Both the position numbers and the translations under genes were made by a program. Shown here piece after piece: positions 34,888-43,628 of a DNA stretch of 64,000 nt (position 1 is its first letter; each line of letters begins with the position of its first letter). The notes under the pieces are model-generated. The model did not search any database. It saw only the letters and a list, made by a program, of their open reading frames with translations, and was not told the origin of the DNA. Source of the stretch: Microbacterium sp. H1-D42 (lineage in GTDB: Bacteria; Actinomycetota; Actinomycetes; Actinomycetales; Microbacteriaceae); assembly GCF_022637555.1 (NCBI RefSeq), contig NZ_CP093342.1:2728001-2792000 (forward strand), in the 5' to 3' direction.

Positions 34888-35544
34888 ATGCCCAAGATCC
34901 GAGTCCTCATCGTCGACGATGACCCGCTGGTGCGCTCCGCGCTGTCACACTTCGTTGCGCGCGATCCTGAGGTCGATGTCATCGGTCAGGCCGAGAACGG
35001 ACGCGAGGCGATCGCCTTTCTCGAGCGCGATCTGCCTGACGTGGTGATGATGGATGTGCAGATGCCCGAGATGAACGGGATCGAGGCGACAGCGGCGATC
35101 GCAAAACGCTGGCCCGACGTGCGCATCCTGGCCGTGACCACGCTCGACGGCAGCGACACCGTGCTGCCCATGCTGAGTGCCGGCGCCTCGGGTTACCTGC
35201 TCAAGGACTCCAGCGCCGAGAGCATCCTCGCAGGGTTGCGCGAGGTGCACAGCGGTGCGAGTTCGCTCTCGCCGCGCATCGCGTCGCTGCTCGTACAGCA
35301 TGTGCGCAGCACGGCGCCGACGAGCGATTCCGCGGGCACGCTCGAGGCACTGACCGAACGCGAGACCGAAGTTCTGCAACGGCTGGCGAAGGGCATGTCG
35401 AACGCAGAGATCGCGCAGTCGCTGATCGTCTCCGAGGGGACGGTCAAGGCGCACCTCGGGCGCATCATGTCGAAGTGGCAGCTGCGCGACCGCGTGCAGA
35501 TTCTCGTCACCGCTGCTCATGCGGGGCTCGTCGACTTCCGCTGA
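34888..35544 (+). CDS. NarL/LuxR-family response regulator
   Basis: The 218-residue regulator has a receiver domain (acidic pocket VDDD at 9-12, phospho-Asp56 in MMDVQMPEMNG, Thr in AVTTLDG, Lys in YLLKDSS) and a C-terminal LuxR HTH (LTERETEVLQRLAKGMSNAEIAQSLIVSEGTVKAHLGRI). It is the apparent partner of the divergent histidine kinase. The 223-base region between them carries promoter-proximal repeats that could serve as binding sites. Targets beyond its own locus are unknown. Confidence 0.93.
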   Translation: MPKIRVLIVDDDPLVRSALSHFVARDPEVDVIGQAENGREAIAFLERDLPDVVMMDVQMPEMNGIEATAAIAKRWPDVRILAVTTLDGSDTVLPMLSAGASGYLLKDSSAESILAGLREVHSGASSLSPRIASLLVQHVRSTAPTSDSAGTLEALTERETEVLQRLAKGMSNAEIAQSLIVSEGTVKAHLGRIMSKWQLRDRVQILVTAAHAGLVDFR

Positions 35545-35601
35545 TCGTCGACCGAGCGCCGCATCTGCGGCACGGTGCGGTTCGCAGGGCAGGATAGGGG
35601 C

Positions 35602-36312
35602 ATGACCGACGTCGAGCAGCAGCCGCGACCGATGTGGCGGCGCATCACAGGCAGCACGCTGTTCCATCTCGTGCTCGCCTTCGTCGTCGTCGGCCTCGTG
35701 CTCTCGTTCGTCGCGAAGCCGTACTGGGTGCCGTCGGGGTCGATGGAGCAGACGCTGAAGATCGATGATCGCGTGCTGGTGAACCGGCTCGCGTATGCGG
35801 GCGACGCGCACCCGAGCACGGGTGAGATCATCGTGTTCGATGCCGACGAGACCTGGGGCGAGTGGGGCTCGAATGACGAGGGCCCACTCAAGAAGGCGTT
35901 TCGCTGGATCGGCGAGGTGAGCGGTTTCGGGCCGTCCGGGCCGCACACTCTGATCAAGCGGGTGATCGCCGGGCCTGGGCAGACGGTGTCGTGCTGCACG
36001 GCCGAGGGTGCGCTGATCGTCGACGGCAAGCCGCTCGATGAGCCGTACATCTATCAGGACCTCGCCTTCGACCCGGGCACGCTCGACTGCACGACCACGC
36101 CGATCTCACCGCGGTGCCTGCCGGAGGTGACTGTTCCAGAGGACTCGTACCTGGTGTTGGGCGATCATCGTTCGAGCTCGGCCGACAGCGCGTATCGATG
36201 TCGTGGAGAACGCGACGCCGATCCCGGATGCTGGCTGTGGGCGCGCGACGAGGATGTCGTCGGCCGCGCGACGGTGATCCTGTGGCCGGCTTCGCGGTGG
36301 AGCGGGCTGTAG
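35602..36312 (+). CDS. lepB: signal peptidase I
   Basis: The 236-residue membrane protease has one N-terminal span (LFHLVLAFVVVGLVLSFVAK), the catalytic Ser47 in PSGSMEQTL, and the general-base Lys in TLIKRVIAGPGQTV near residue 120. Box E GDHRSSSADSAYR is present near residue 195. It cleaves signal peptides outside the membrane, perhaps including the Tat leaders of the two exported proteins. ATG 35602 is chosen over an upstream ATG nine codons earlier because AGGATAGGGG lies just before it. Confidence 0.94.
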   Translation: MTDVEQQPRPMWRRITGSTLFHLVLAFVVVGLVLSFVAKPYWVPSGSMEQTLKIDDRVLVNRLAYAGDAHPSTGEIIVFDADETWGEWGSNDEGPLKKAFRWIGEVSGFGPSGPHTLIKRVIAGPGQTVSCCTAEGALIVDGKPLDEPYIYQDLAFDPGTLDCTTTPISPRCLPEVTVPEDSYLVLGDHRSSSADSAYRCRGERDADPGCWLWARDEDVVGRATVILWPASRWSGL

Positions 36313-36437
36313 CCGAAGAGCGAACGGACAGAACCGCGATTCTGTCACTACCGATTCGCGCCCAACACGGCTACGATCAACCAAGGACTCCGTCTGGGGC
36401 GAAGTCCGATAAGCGCCGCCGATCCGAAGCGGTGCTG

Positions 36438-36457
36438 ATCCCTGCTGGGGCAGGGAT
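36438..36457 (+). promoter_or_regulatory. hairpin in the leader of the polysaccharide locus
   Basis: ATCCCTGC and GCAGGGAT enclose TGGG: a perfect eight-base stem about 40 bases before the start of the sugar transferase. A TACGAT box at 36372-36377 could begin a ~120-base leader. No known riboswitch class is recognised. Confidence 0.3.
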
Positions 36458-36497
36458 GTGAGTCAAGTTTGTTGTGCCGATCCTCTGGGGAGGGGTT

Positions 36498-38021
36498 GTG
36501 GCGTTTTCTGGGGACTTCGTTCTGCGTGGACATCATGGCAGGGCGATTTCAGCGACCCCGCGTCGCTCGATCGATCTTGCGCCCGTGGCAACGGCCACGC
36601 GGCCGGTCGGATGGCAGCGTGCCTACGGCCGCCGTCTCGCGGTCACCGACACTCTCATCGTGATCGCGGCGGTCTTCGGCGCGCAGCAGCTGCGATTCGG
36701 ACAGGCCGCTGATCTGCACATCCCGCGCATCTCTGGCGGCGGATTCGGGCTGGCGTACACCTTCGTGTCGGTGCTCGTCGTCGTCGCCTGGCTCGGCAGC
36801 CTCAAGATGCTCGGCACGCGCAGCCAGCAGCGGGTCGGGGGCGGTTGGGACGAATACCGTCTCGTCCTCGATGCCAGCCTGCGCATGTTCGGATTGTTCG
36901 CGATCGCGGCCTTCCTGCTGCAGGTGGATGTCGCGCGCGGCTACCTGCTGCTGGCTCTGCCAGTCGGTCTGGCAGCGCTGGTGGCCAGCCGCTGGGCGTG
37001 GCGCCAGTGGCTGGGTCGGCAGCGCGCACACGGGCGCTTCCTCGCACGTGCCGTCGTGGTCGGCGAGCACAGCAAGACGCTGCACGTCGCGCGAGAACTG
37101 CAGCGTGACCGCACGGCGGGCATCGTGGTCTCGGCCGCGATCACCGAACGAGACGGCAGCGAGCTTCTGCCTGGCGTGCCGATGATCGGCAGCCTCGACG
37201 ATGTCGTGGCCGCCGTCGAGCACGCGCAGGTCGACACCGTCGTGTACAGCGGATCCGATCTGATCTCGCCGGCCAAGCTGCGACAGTTCGGGTGGGATCT
37301 GCAGTCACGGGGCATCGAGCTCGTCGTCGCCGCAGCGCTGACCGACGTGGCGGGCCCACGCCTGCACGCCCGCCCTGTGGCCGGCCTCTCGCTGCTGCAC
37401 GTCGACTCCCCCGAGTTCACCGGCGCCAGGTACATCACCAAGCGAGCCTTCGACATCATCGTCTCGGGCCTGGCCCTGGTGCTGCTGAGCCCGCTGCTGC
37501 TGATGCTGACGCTGCGGGTGCGTGCCGATGGCGGCCCTGCGCTCTTCCGGCAGCAGCGGGTCGGCCTCGACGGACACACCTTCACGATGTTCAAGTTCCG
37601 CTCGATGGTGATGGGGGCCGAAGCTCAGCTGGCTGATCTGCTGGCAGCATCCGATGGCAACGGCATGCTCTTCAAGATGCGCGACGATCCGCGCGTGACG
37701 CCCATCGGGCGCACACTGCGCCGCCTGAGCCTCGATGAGCTGCCGCAGCTGCTGAACGTCATCCGCGGTGACATGTCGCTGGTGGGCCCACGCCCCCCGC
37801 TGATGAGCGAGGTCAGCGACTATGAGGCCTGGGCGCAGCGACGTCTGCTGGTCAAGCCCGGCATCACCGGGCTGTGGCAGGTCAGCGGCCGGTCGGATCT
37901 CTCGTGGGAAGACAGCCTGCGGCTCGATCTGTACTACGTCGAGAACTGGTCTTTGGCCGATGACATGGTGATCATCTGGCGCACCGTGCGGGCCGTCGTC
38001 GAGAGCCGTGGAGCATACTGA
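36498..38021 (+). CDS. large polyprenyl-phosphate sugar phosphotransferase (WbaP/ExoY-type, initiating)
   Basis: The 507-residue protein has about four membrane helices in the first ~130 residues, a CoA-binding-like middle domain (RAVVVGEHSKTLHVARELQRD), a hairpin helix (ISGLALVLLSPLLLMLTLRV) and a C-terminal bacterial sugar transferase domain with KFRSMVMGAE, LRRLSLDELPQLLNV, VGPRPPLMSE and GITGLWQVSGRSDLSW. It transfers sugar-1-phosphate to undecaprenyl phosphate to start a repeat unit. GTG 36498 is chosen because GGGGAGGGG precedes it; GTG 36474 is the longest alternative. First gene of the locus. Confidence 0.92.
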   Translation: MAFSGDFVLRGHHGRAISATPRRSIDLAPVATATRPVGWQRAYGRRLAVTDTLIVIAAVFGAQQLRFGQAADLHIPRISGGGFGLAYTFVSVLVVVAWLGSLKMLGTRSQQRVGGGWDEYRLVLDASLRMFGLFAIAAFLLQVDVARGYLLLALPVGLAALVASRWAWRQWLGRQRAHGRFLARAVVVGEHSKTLHVARELQRDRTAGIVVSAAITERDGSELLPGVPMIGSLDDVVAAVEHAQVDTVVYSGSDLISPAKLRQFGWDLQSRGIELVVAAALTDVAGPRLHARPVAGLSLLHVDSPEFTGARYITKRAFDIIVSGLALVLLSPLLLMLTLRVRADGGPALFRQQRVGLDGHTFTMFKFRSMVMGAEAQLADLLAASDGNGMLFKMRDDPRVTPIGRTLRRLSLDELPQLLNVIRGDMSLVGPRPPLMSEVSDYEAWAQRRLLVKPGITGLWQVSGRSDLSWEDSLRLDLYYVENWSLADDMVIIWRTVRAVVESRGAY

Positions 38022-38052
38022 CCGCTCACGGTTTCGCAGGACACCTGCCGGA

Positions 38053-38058
38053 TACGAT
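38053..38058 (+). promoter_or_regulatory. -10 box for the DUF4012 gene
   Basis: TACGAT, six bases (GACCTG), then ATG 38065: leaderless arrangement. Confidence 0.5.
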
Positions 38059-38064
38059 GACCTG

Positions 38065-39912
38065 ATGACCACGACTGACGAGCGGCGCCCTGAGAAGGTG
38101 CGCCGCCCCCTGCTGCGCAGCTTCCGCTTCTGGATCCCGATGGGCATCCTGCTGCTGCTGATCGTCATCGCGGTGGTCGGCGCGATCGCCGGAAAGCACG
38201 TGTACGACCGCGCGATGTCGGCGAAGGGCTCGCTTGAGCAGGCGATGCCGTTGGCATCGAAGGCGGCGGATGCTGTGCTCGCCGGCGACACCGAGGACGC
38301 GAAGGCCGTGACCGCGCAGCTTGCCACGCTGACGGGCGAGGCGAAGAAGCAGACCGACGACGGTGTGTGGAAGGCCCTGGAATGGGTGCCTGTCGCCGGC
38401 CCGAACCTGTACGCCGTGCGGACGGCCGCCGCTGTGACCGATGACCTGGTTCGCGACGCGCTGACGCCGGCGACCGAGCTCTCCCTTGACGCGCTCAAGC
38501 CGAAGGACGGGGCGATCGACCTGGCCGGCATCGAGCAGATGCAATCCGTGGTGACTCAGGCGACGAAGGCGGTGAATGCAGCATCCGACGATCTCGGCAC
38601 GATCGACAGCGACGCACTCATCCCGCAGGTCAGCGGAGCGCTCGATCAGCTCACCGGCACCGTCAACGAACTGCAGCCGATGCTCGCGCCCGCCTCTGAG
38701 ATCCTCGGAGTGCTGCCGACCGCGCTCGGCGCGGAGGCACCCCGCAACTACCTGATGATCTTCCAGAACAACGCCGAGTCGCGCGGTACCGGCGGCAACC
38801 CCGCGGCGCTGGTGATGATCACCGTGGACAAGGGCAAGATCTCGATCGGCCAGCAGGCGTCCAGTGGCAACTTCAAGAACGGGCGCCCTGACCCGGTCGC
38901 GGGGCTGACGCCCGAGACGAAGGCGCTGTACGGCGACAAGGTCGCCCGCTGGATCTCGGATGCCACGATGACGCCCGATTTCACAGAGTCGGCCGCGATC
39001 GTGCGGTCGTGGTGGGCCGAGGAGTTCGGCACCCCGATCGACGCCGTCGTGTCGTTCGATCCCGTGGCGCTCAGCTACCTGCTGAAGGCCACCGGCCCTG
39101 CCGTCGTGCCGAACGACCCGATCGAGTTCAACGGTCAGACGCTGTACCCGCTTGAGAAGCCGCTGACGCTGACCGCTGAGAACGCGGTGCCGTTCCTGCT
39201 GAACGAGGTGTACTGGAAGTACGAGCCGGCGGCTCAGGATGCCATCTTCGCGGCATCCGCGAAATCGGTCTTCGACGTGCTGACCGCAGGCAACGTCGAG
39301 CCGAAGCAGCTGCTCGACAGCCTCACCCGCGCCGTCGACGAGGGGCGGCTGATGTACCAGCCCGCCACCGAGGACGAGGCGAAGCTCGTCGCTGAATCGA
39401 AGCTGTCCGGCAAGCTGCCCAGCACCAACGACGATTCCACGGCGCTGGCCGTGTACGTGAACGACTTCACCCAGAGCAAGCTCGACTACTACATGCAGCT
39501 CGACGTCGCCGCCGAGACCACACAGTGCACGGCACCCGACGCGCCGACTTTCGCGCTCACCGCGACGCTGACCAACACGGTCACCCCCGAGATGGCCCCG
39601 GATCTGCCGCGCTCGATCGCCCCGGCGAAGTACTTCGAGAAGGGGCGCGTCGCGACCAACCTGGTGTTCTACGGTCCCGTCGGTGCGACGTCGGCGACGG
39701 TGACCGTCGACGGCGCGGAGCAGAGCCGCAAGTCTCTGCCGCACCTCGGCCGCCCAGCGGTGATGGTGCCCGTCTACAACGATCCCGGTCAGAAGCACAC
39801 CGTGACGGTGGAGTTCCACGGCGCGAAGGGCGAATACGGTCCGCTCGAGGTGCGCCACACGCCGATGGTGCGTGAGACGCCGGTGGAGCTCAGCACGCCC
39901 GGCTGCGGCTGA
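38065..39912 (+). CDS. DUF4012 membrane protein of the polysaccharide locus
   Basis: The 615-residue protein has a basic cytoplasmic N-terminus, one membrane span (WIPMGILLLLIVIAVVGAIAG near 25-45), helical repeats to ~180, and then the DUF4012 domain (NYLMIFQNNAESRGTGGNPAALVMI and FDPVALSYLLKATGP). DUF4012 proteins resemble LCP-like wall proteins and often lie in actinobacterial exopolysaccharide clusters. The role is not established. The start is supported by the leaderless promoter; an upstream in-frame ATG at 38008 overlaps the previous gene. Confidence 0.85.
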   Translation: MTTTDERRPEKVRRPLLRSFRFWIPMGILLLLIVIAVVGAIAGKHVYDRAMSAKGSLEQAMPLASKAADAVLAGDTEDAKAVTAQLATLTGEAKKQTDDGVWKALEWVPVAGPNLYAVRTAAAVTDDLVRDALTPATELSLDALKPKDGAIDLAGIEQMQSVVTQATKAVNAASDDLGTIDSDALIPQVSGALDQLTGTVNELQPMLAPASEILGVLPTALGAEAPRNYLMIFQNNAESRGTGGNPAALVMITVDKGKISIGQQASSGNFKNGRPDPVAGLTPETKALYGDKVARWISDATMTPDFTESAAIVRSWWAEEFGTPIDAVVSFDPVALSYLLKATGPAVVPNDPIEFNGQTLYPLEKPLTLTAENAVPFLLNEVYWKYEPAAQDAIFAASAKSVFDVLTAGNVEPKQLLDSLTRAVDEGRLMYQPATEDEAKLVAESKLSGKLPSTNDDSTALAVYVNDFTQSKLDYYMQLDVAAETTQCTAPDAPTFALTATLTNTVTPEMAPDLPRSIAPAKYFEKGRVATNLVFYGPVGATSATVTVDGAEQSRKSLPHLGRPAVMVPVYNDPGQKHTVTVEFHGAKGEYGPLEVRHTPMVRETPVELSTPGCG

Positions 39913-39954
39913 GCAGTCCCACTCACTCGACACGTCAGAGAAGAGGAGCACGTC

Positions 39955-41265
39955 GTGAAGCTCTCGGTCATCGGTTGCGGATATCTCGGCGCGGTGCACG
40001 CCGCCGCCATGGCGTCGATCGGTCACGAGGTGGTCGGCATCGACATCGACCCGCTCCGTGTCGCTGCGCTCGCCCGTGGTGAAGCGCCCTTCTTCGAACC
40101 AGGACTGCCTGAGCTGCTGCGCTCGGGGGTGCAGTCGGGCTCGCTGACGTTCACCACCGACATGTCGATGGCCGCAGGCGCCGCCGTGCACTTCGTAGGC
40201 GTCGGCACCCCGCAGCAGCAGAGCGGGCACGCGGCGGATCTCACTCACGTGAACGAGGCATTCGATTCGCTGCTGCCGCATCTGCGACCGGGTGACGTCG
40301 TCGCCGGCAAGTCGACCGTGCCAGTGGGCACCGCGATCGTGCTCGCCGAGCGCGTCACGCCGACCGGCGCGACGCTGGTGTGGAACCCCGAGTTCCTGCG
40401 CGAGGGCTGGGCGGTGCAGGACACGATCGACCCCGACCGACTGGTCGCGGGTGTGCCCGAGGGCGCCGACGGTGCGCGTGCCGCTGAGATCCTGCGCGAG
40501 GTCTACCACCCCGCCGTGGCGAAGGGCACGCCGTTCATCGTCACCGACTATGCGACAGCAGAGCTGGTGAAGGTCGCCGCGAACGCCTTCCTCGCCACGA
40601 AGATCTCCTTCATCAATGCCATGGCCGAGATCGCCGAGGTGACCGGGGCCGACGTGACGCTTCTGGCTGAGGCGATCGGACATGACAAGCGCATCGGGCG
40701 CCCCTTCCTCGGCTCTGGCATCGGCTTCGGCGGCGGTTGCCTGCCTAAGGACATCCGCGCGTTCGCCGCGCGGGCCGAAGAGCTCGGGCGCGGTGAGTCG
40801 GTCAACTTCCTGCGTGAGGTGGATGCCATCAATCTGCGCCGCCGTGACCGTGCCGTGCAGCTCGTGATCGACGGACTCGGCGGCAAGGCGTTCGGCAAGA
40901 AGGTCACGGTGCTGGGCGCTGCGTTCAAGCCGCACAGTGATGACGTGCGCGACTCCCCCGCGCTCGACGCGGCGGTGCGTCTGCACGGTCTCGGGGCTGA
41001 GGTGGTGGTCACCGATCCGCAGGCCATCGAGAACGCCCGCCGACTGCATCCACAGCTGACATACGTCGCCGATCGAGATGAGGCGCTGCGCGACGCGGAT
41101 GCTGTGCTGCTCGTGACGGAGTGGGATGAGTACCGTCGCGAGCTCTCCCCCGAGCACGCCGCGTCGCTCACGCGCGGGCAGGTCATCGTCGACGGCCGCA
41201 ATTCGTACGACGCTGCGGCCTGGCGGGCCGCCGGCTGGACGTACTTCGGCATGGGGCGGCCATAG
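39955..41265 (+). CDS. ugd: UDP-glucose 6-dehydrogenase (copy 1)
   Basis: The 436-residue dehydrogenase oxidises UDP-glucose to UDP-glucuronate with two NAD. Rossmann motif VIGCGYLGAVHAA at the N-terminus, NPEFLREGWAVQDTIDPDRLV, VKVAANAFLATKISFIN, and the active-site Cys in GGGCLPKDIRA. GTG 39955 is the start, with GAAGAGGAG before it. Copy 2 (43629-44939) has the same length and mostly the same protein but much different codon use. UDP-GlcA would supply acidic sugar for the exopolysaccharide. A GDP-mannose dehydrogenase is a weaker alternative. Confidence 0.9.
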   Translation: MKLSVIGCGYLGAVHAAAMASIGHEVVGIDIDPLRVAALARGEAPFFEPGLPELLRSGVQSGSLTFTTDMSMAAGAAVHFVGVGTPQQQSGHAADLTHVNEAFDSLLPHLRPGDVVAGKSTVPVGTAIVLAERVTPTGATLVWNPEFLREGWAVQDTIDPDRLVAGVPEGADGARAAEILREVYHPAVAKGTPFIVTDYATAELVKVAANAFLATKISFINAMAEIAEVTGADVTLLAEAIGHDKRIGRPFLGSGIGFGGGCLPKDIRAFAARAEELGRGESVNFLREVDAINLRRRDRAVQLVIDGLGGKAFGKKVTVLGAAFKPHSDDVRDSPALDAAVRLHGLGAEVVVTDPQAIENARRLHPQLTYVADRDEALRDADAVLLVTEWDEYRRELSPEHAASLTRGQVIVDGRNSYDAAAWRAAGWTYFGMGRP

Positions 41266-42371
41266 TGGCTGGTCTGCTCGTTCACGAGTGGATCGAGACC
41301 TCGGGCGGCGCCGAGCATGTTCTCGAGGCGATGGCCCGCGCCTTTCCGGATGCTGACATCCAGTGCCTGTGGAACGATGCGCCTCAGCGATTCACGGATC
41401 GCCGAGTGCGCGAGACGTGGCTGGCACGCACTCCGCTGCGTCGGCACAAAGCACTGGCGCTGCCCTTCACCGTGCCGACGTGGCGGTCGCTGCGCGACGC
41501 CGATGACGCGGAGTGGATGCTGATCAGCTCGCACCTGTTCGCGCACCATGCTCGGCTGCGCCGACGAGACGTGCCGAAGTATGTGTACGCGCACACGCCT
41601 GCCCGCTACATCTGGGATCCCGAACTGGATGAGCGCGGCAGCAGCGCGGCCGTGCGGGCTGTGGCACCGGCGTTCCGCCGTGTTGATCGAGCACGTGCGC
41701 AAGAGGCGACGGCGATCGCTGCCAACAGTGGGTTCGTGCGTGACCGCATCAGGCGCGCGTGGGATCGCGATGCGACCGTGATCCACCCGCCCGTCGCCGT
41801 CGATCGCATCCTGTCGAAGGCCGACTGGCGAGACGCGGTGACCGACGACGAGCGTCGGGTGCTGAACGACCTGCCTGATGAGTATGTGCTCGGCGCTTCG
41901 CGCTTCATCCCGTACAAGCGTCTGGATCTGGTGATCCTTGCGGCAGAGCGCGCCGGCCTGCCTGCCGTGATCGCGGGCAGCGGTCCGGACGAGGATCGCC
42001 TGCGGGCGCTGGCATCCGAAGCCGGAGTGCCGGTGACGTTCGTGATCTTCCCCTCAGATGCCCTGATGTACGCGCTCATGCAGCGGGCGTCCGCATTCGT
42101 CTTTCCTGCTGTGGAGGACTTCGGTATCGTTCCTGTCGAGGCGCAAGCCGCCGGGACACCGGTCGTGACCGGCCCTGTCGGTGGGCAACTGGAGACGTTC
42201 GAAGACGGCGTGAGCGGCGTGGTCGCGTCATCGACAGAGCCGGTTGATCTCGCGTCGGCGATCACCACCGCCGTGGCGCTGCGCGCTTTCGATCCCGCGG
42301 CGGCGACGGCCGGTTTCAGCGAGCAGGTGTTCGCCACCAAGATCCGAGACTTCGTCCGCTCTGGTTCCTGA
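41265..42371 (+). CDS. glycosyltransferase, GT4 family
   Basis: The 368-residue GT-B enzyme has an N-terminal acceptor part (LVHEWIETSGGAEHVLEAMARA; KYVYAHTPARYIWDP) and a nucleotide-sugar part (YVLGASRFIPYKRLDLVILA; EDFGIVPVEAQAAGTPVVTG as the E-x7-E motif). GTG 41265 overlaps the stop of ugd by one base, so translation is coupled. Donor and acceptor are unknown; cytoplasmic addition of a sugar to the lipid-linked unit is expected. Confidence 0.9.
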   Translation: MAGLLVHEWIETSGGAEHVLEAMARAFPDADIQCLWNDAPQRFTDRRVRETWLARTPLRRHKALALPFTVPTWRSLRDADDAEWMLISSHLFAHHARLRRRDVPKYVYAHTPARYIWDPELDERGSSAAVRAVAPAFRRVDRARAQEATAIAANSGFVRDRIRRAWDRDATVIHPPVAVDRILSKADWRDAVTDDERRVLNDLPDEYVLGASRFIPYKRLDLVILAAERAGLPAVIAGSGPDEDRLRALASEAGVPVTFVIFPSDALMYALMQRASAFVFPAVEDFGIVPVEAQAAGTPVVTGPVGGQLETFEDGVSGVVASSTEPVDLASAITTAVALRAFDPAAATAGFSEQVFATKIRDFVRSGS

Positions 42372-42404
42372 GCGCGCGCTCGGCGACGACGGAGACCTGC
42401 TGGA

Positions 42405-42410
42405 TACCCT
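42405..42410 (+). promoter_or_regulatory. -10 box for the tyrosine phosphatase gene
   Basis: TACCCT, six bases (GTATTC), then ATG 42417: leaderless arrangement. Confidence 0.5.
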
Positions 42411-42416
42411 GTATTC

Positions 42417-43088
42417 ATGACCGACGTCGACGGCACCACTCGCCCCAATCTTCGCCGGGCCGACCTTCGCCGCATGCGCGAGGCCCTCGACCACGCCAAG
42501 CCTGCGACCATTCTGACGGTCTGCACCGGCAACATCTGCCGCTCGCCCATGGGCGAAGTGCTGTTGCGCGCGTCGCTGCGTGATCTGGACGTGCGCGTGC
42601 ACAGTGGCGGCACTCATGCGCTTGTCGACCACGGCATGACCGAGCAGGCACAGCAGCTCGCGGTCGTGAACGGAGCGGATGCCGGCGAGTCTGCCGCGCA
42701 CCGGGCGCGTCTGCTCAACGAAGGCCTGCTGGCCGAGAGCGACCTCGTGCTGACAATGGCTCGCGAGCATCGCTCGCAGGTCGTGCAGCTGGCCCCCGCC
42801 ATGTTGCACCGCACGTTCACGGTGCGCGAGTTCGGGCGTCTGGCTGCGACGCTCACCGATGATGACGTGCGTCGTGGTGTGGCGTCGGCAGGATCCGATG
42901 CCGGCACTCGCGTGCAGGCCCTCGCCCGTCTGGTCGGCGGCCAGCGCGGCATGGTGCCGGCGGCCCCTGATGACGATGACGTGATCGACCCGTACCGTCG
43001 TTCGCAGACGACGTACGAGCTGTCCACGTCTCAGCTCGTCCCCGCCGTCGCCGAGTCCACCCGGGTGATCCGTGCTGCGCTCGGTTGA
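42417..43088 (+). CDS. low-molecular-weight protein-tyrosine phosphatase (Wzb-like)
   Basis: The 223-residue protein has the PTP loop VCTGNICRSPMGE (Cys nucleophile and Arg five residues on) near residue 38. The usual DPY loop appears as DPYRRSQTTYELS near 195. It is longer than the ~150-residue family norm, with an N-terminal extension and a low-complexity stretch before the C-terminus. In polysaccharide loci such phosphatases reverse BY-kinase autophosphorylation; two BY-kinases lie at 57798-60690. Confidence 0.9.
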   Translation: MTDVDGTTRPNLRRADLRRMREALDHAKPATILTVCTGNICRSPMGEVLLRASLRDLDVRVHSGGTHALVDHGMTEQAQQLAVVNGADAGESAAHRARLLNEGLLAESDLVLTMAREHRSQVVQLAPAMLHRTFTVREFGRLAATLTDDDVRRGVASAGSDAGTRVQALARLVGGQRGMVPAAPDDDDVIDPYRRSQTTYELSTSQLVPAVAESTRVIRAALG

Positions 43089-43566
43089 CGAGACCTACCC
43101 GGTCGTTGAGCGAGCCCAGCGAAACGAAGGACGACTGCCGTTCGTCGCGATTGCCGCACGCATCCTGCTCGCGCCATACGCGATCGCTCTCGCTCTCATC
43201 GTCTGGCTGCCGGCTGCCGAGGCGTCGAAGGTCACTGGCATCGCGTTCCGCATCGCCCGTTTCGTCAGTGAGCGCTCAGGCATCTCGCTGACCACCAGCT
43301 ATACGGTTTTCGAGTTTCTCGCCAACATCGCACTGTTCGTGCCGCTCGGCCTGCTGCTGGTCGCCGCGCGCCCTCGGTCAAGCGCCTGGGTGGTGCTGCT
43401 GCTCGGGTATTCGGCCAGCGTGACGATAGAGCTCGTGCAGACTCTGCTGCCCAGCCGCTACCCCACGCTGTCCGACGTCGTCGCCAACACACTCGGCACG
43501 GCGATCGGATGCCTGATCGCGCGGATGTTCGTCCAGCGGCGTCCAGTGCGCATGCCCCGGGCCTAG
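43072..43566 (+). CDS. VanZ-family membrane protein
   Basis: The 164-residue protein with about four membrane segments carries the VanZ-like region (EFLANIALFVPLGLLLV and LLLGYSASVTIELVQTLLPSRYPTLSDVVANTLGTAIG). GTG 43072 overlaps the phosphatase end by 17 bases. VanZ proteins can confer low-level teicoplanin resistance, but the role of the wider family is unclear. The C-terminal QRRPVRMPRA is a short basic tail. Confidence 0.85.
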   Translation: MLRSVDETYPVVERAQRNEGRLPFVAIAARILLAPYAIALALIVWLPAAEASKVTGIAFRIARFVSERSGISLTTSYTVFEFLANIALFVPLGLLLVAARPRSSAWVVLLLGYSASVTIELVQTLLPSRYPTLSDVVANTLGTAIGCLIARMFVQRRPVRMPRA

Positions 43567-43628
43567 CGCGTTCGGTCACATCCTCGACATACGAGATGAT
43601 GGAGTGTGTTCAATCGGGGGGAACTTCT

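Noticed and set aside
38026..41157. Very long minus-strand open frame (about 1040 codons)
   Set aside because: It is antisense to the DUF4012 and ugd genes; its Arg/His-rich translation has no family character and results from high GC at third positions.
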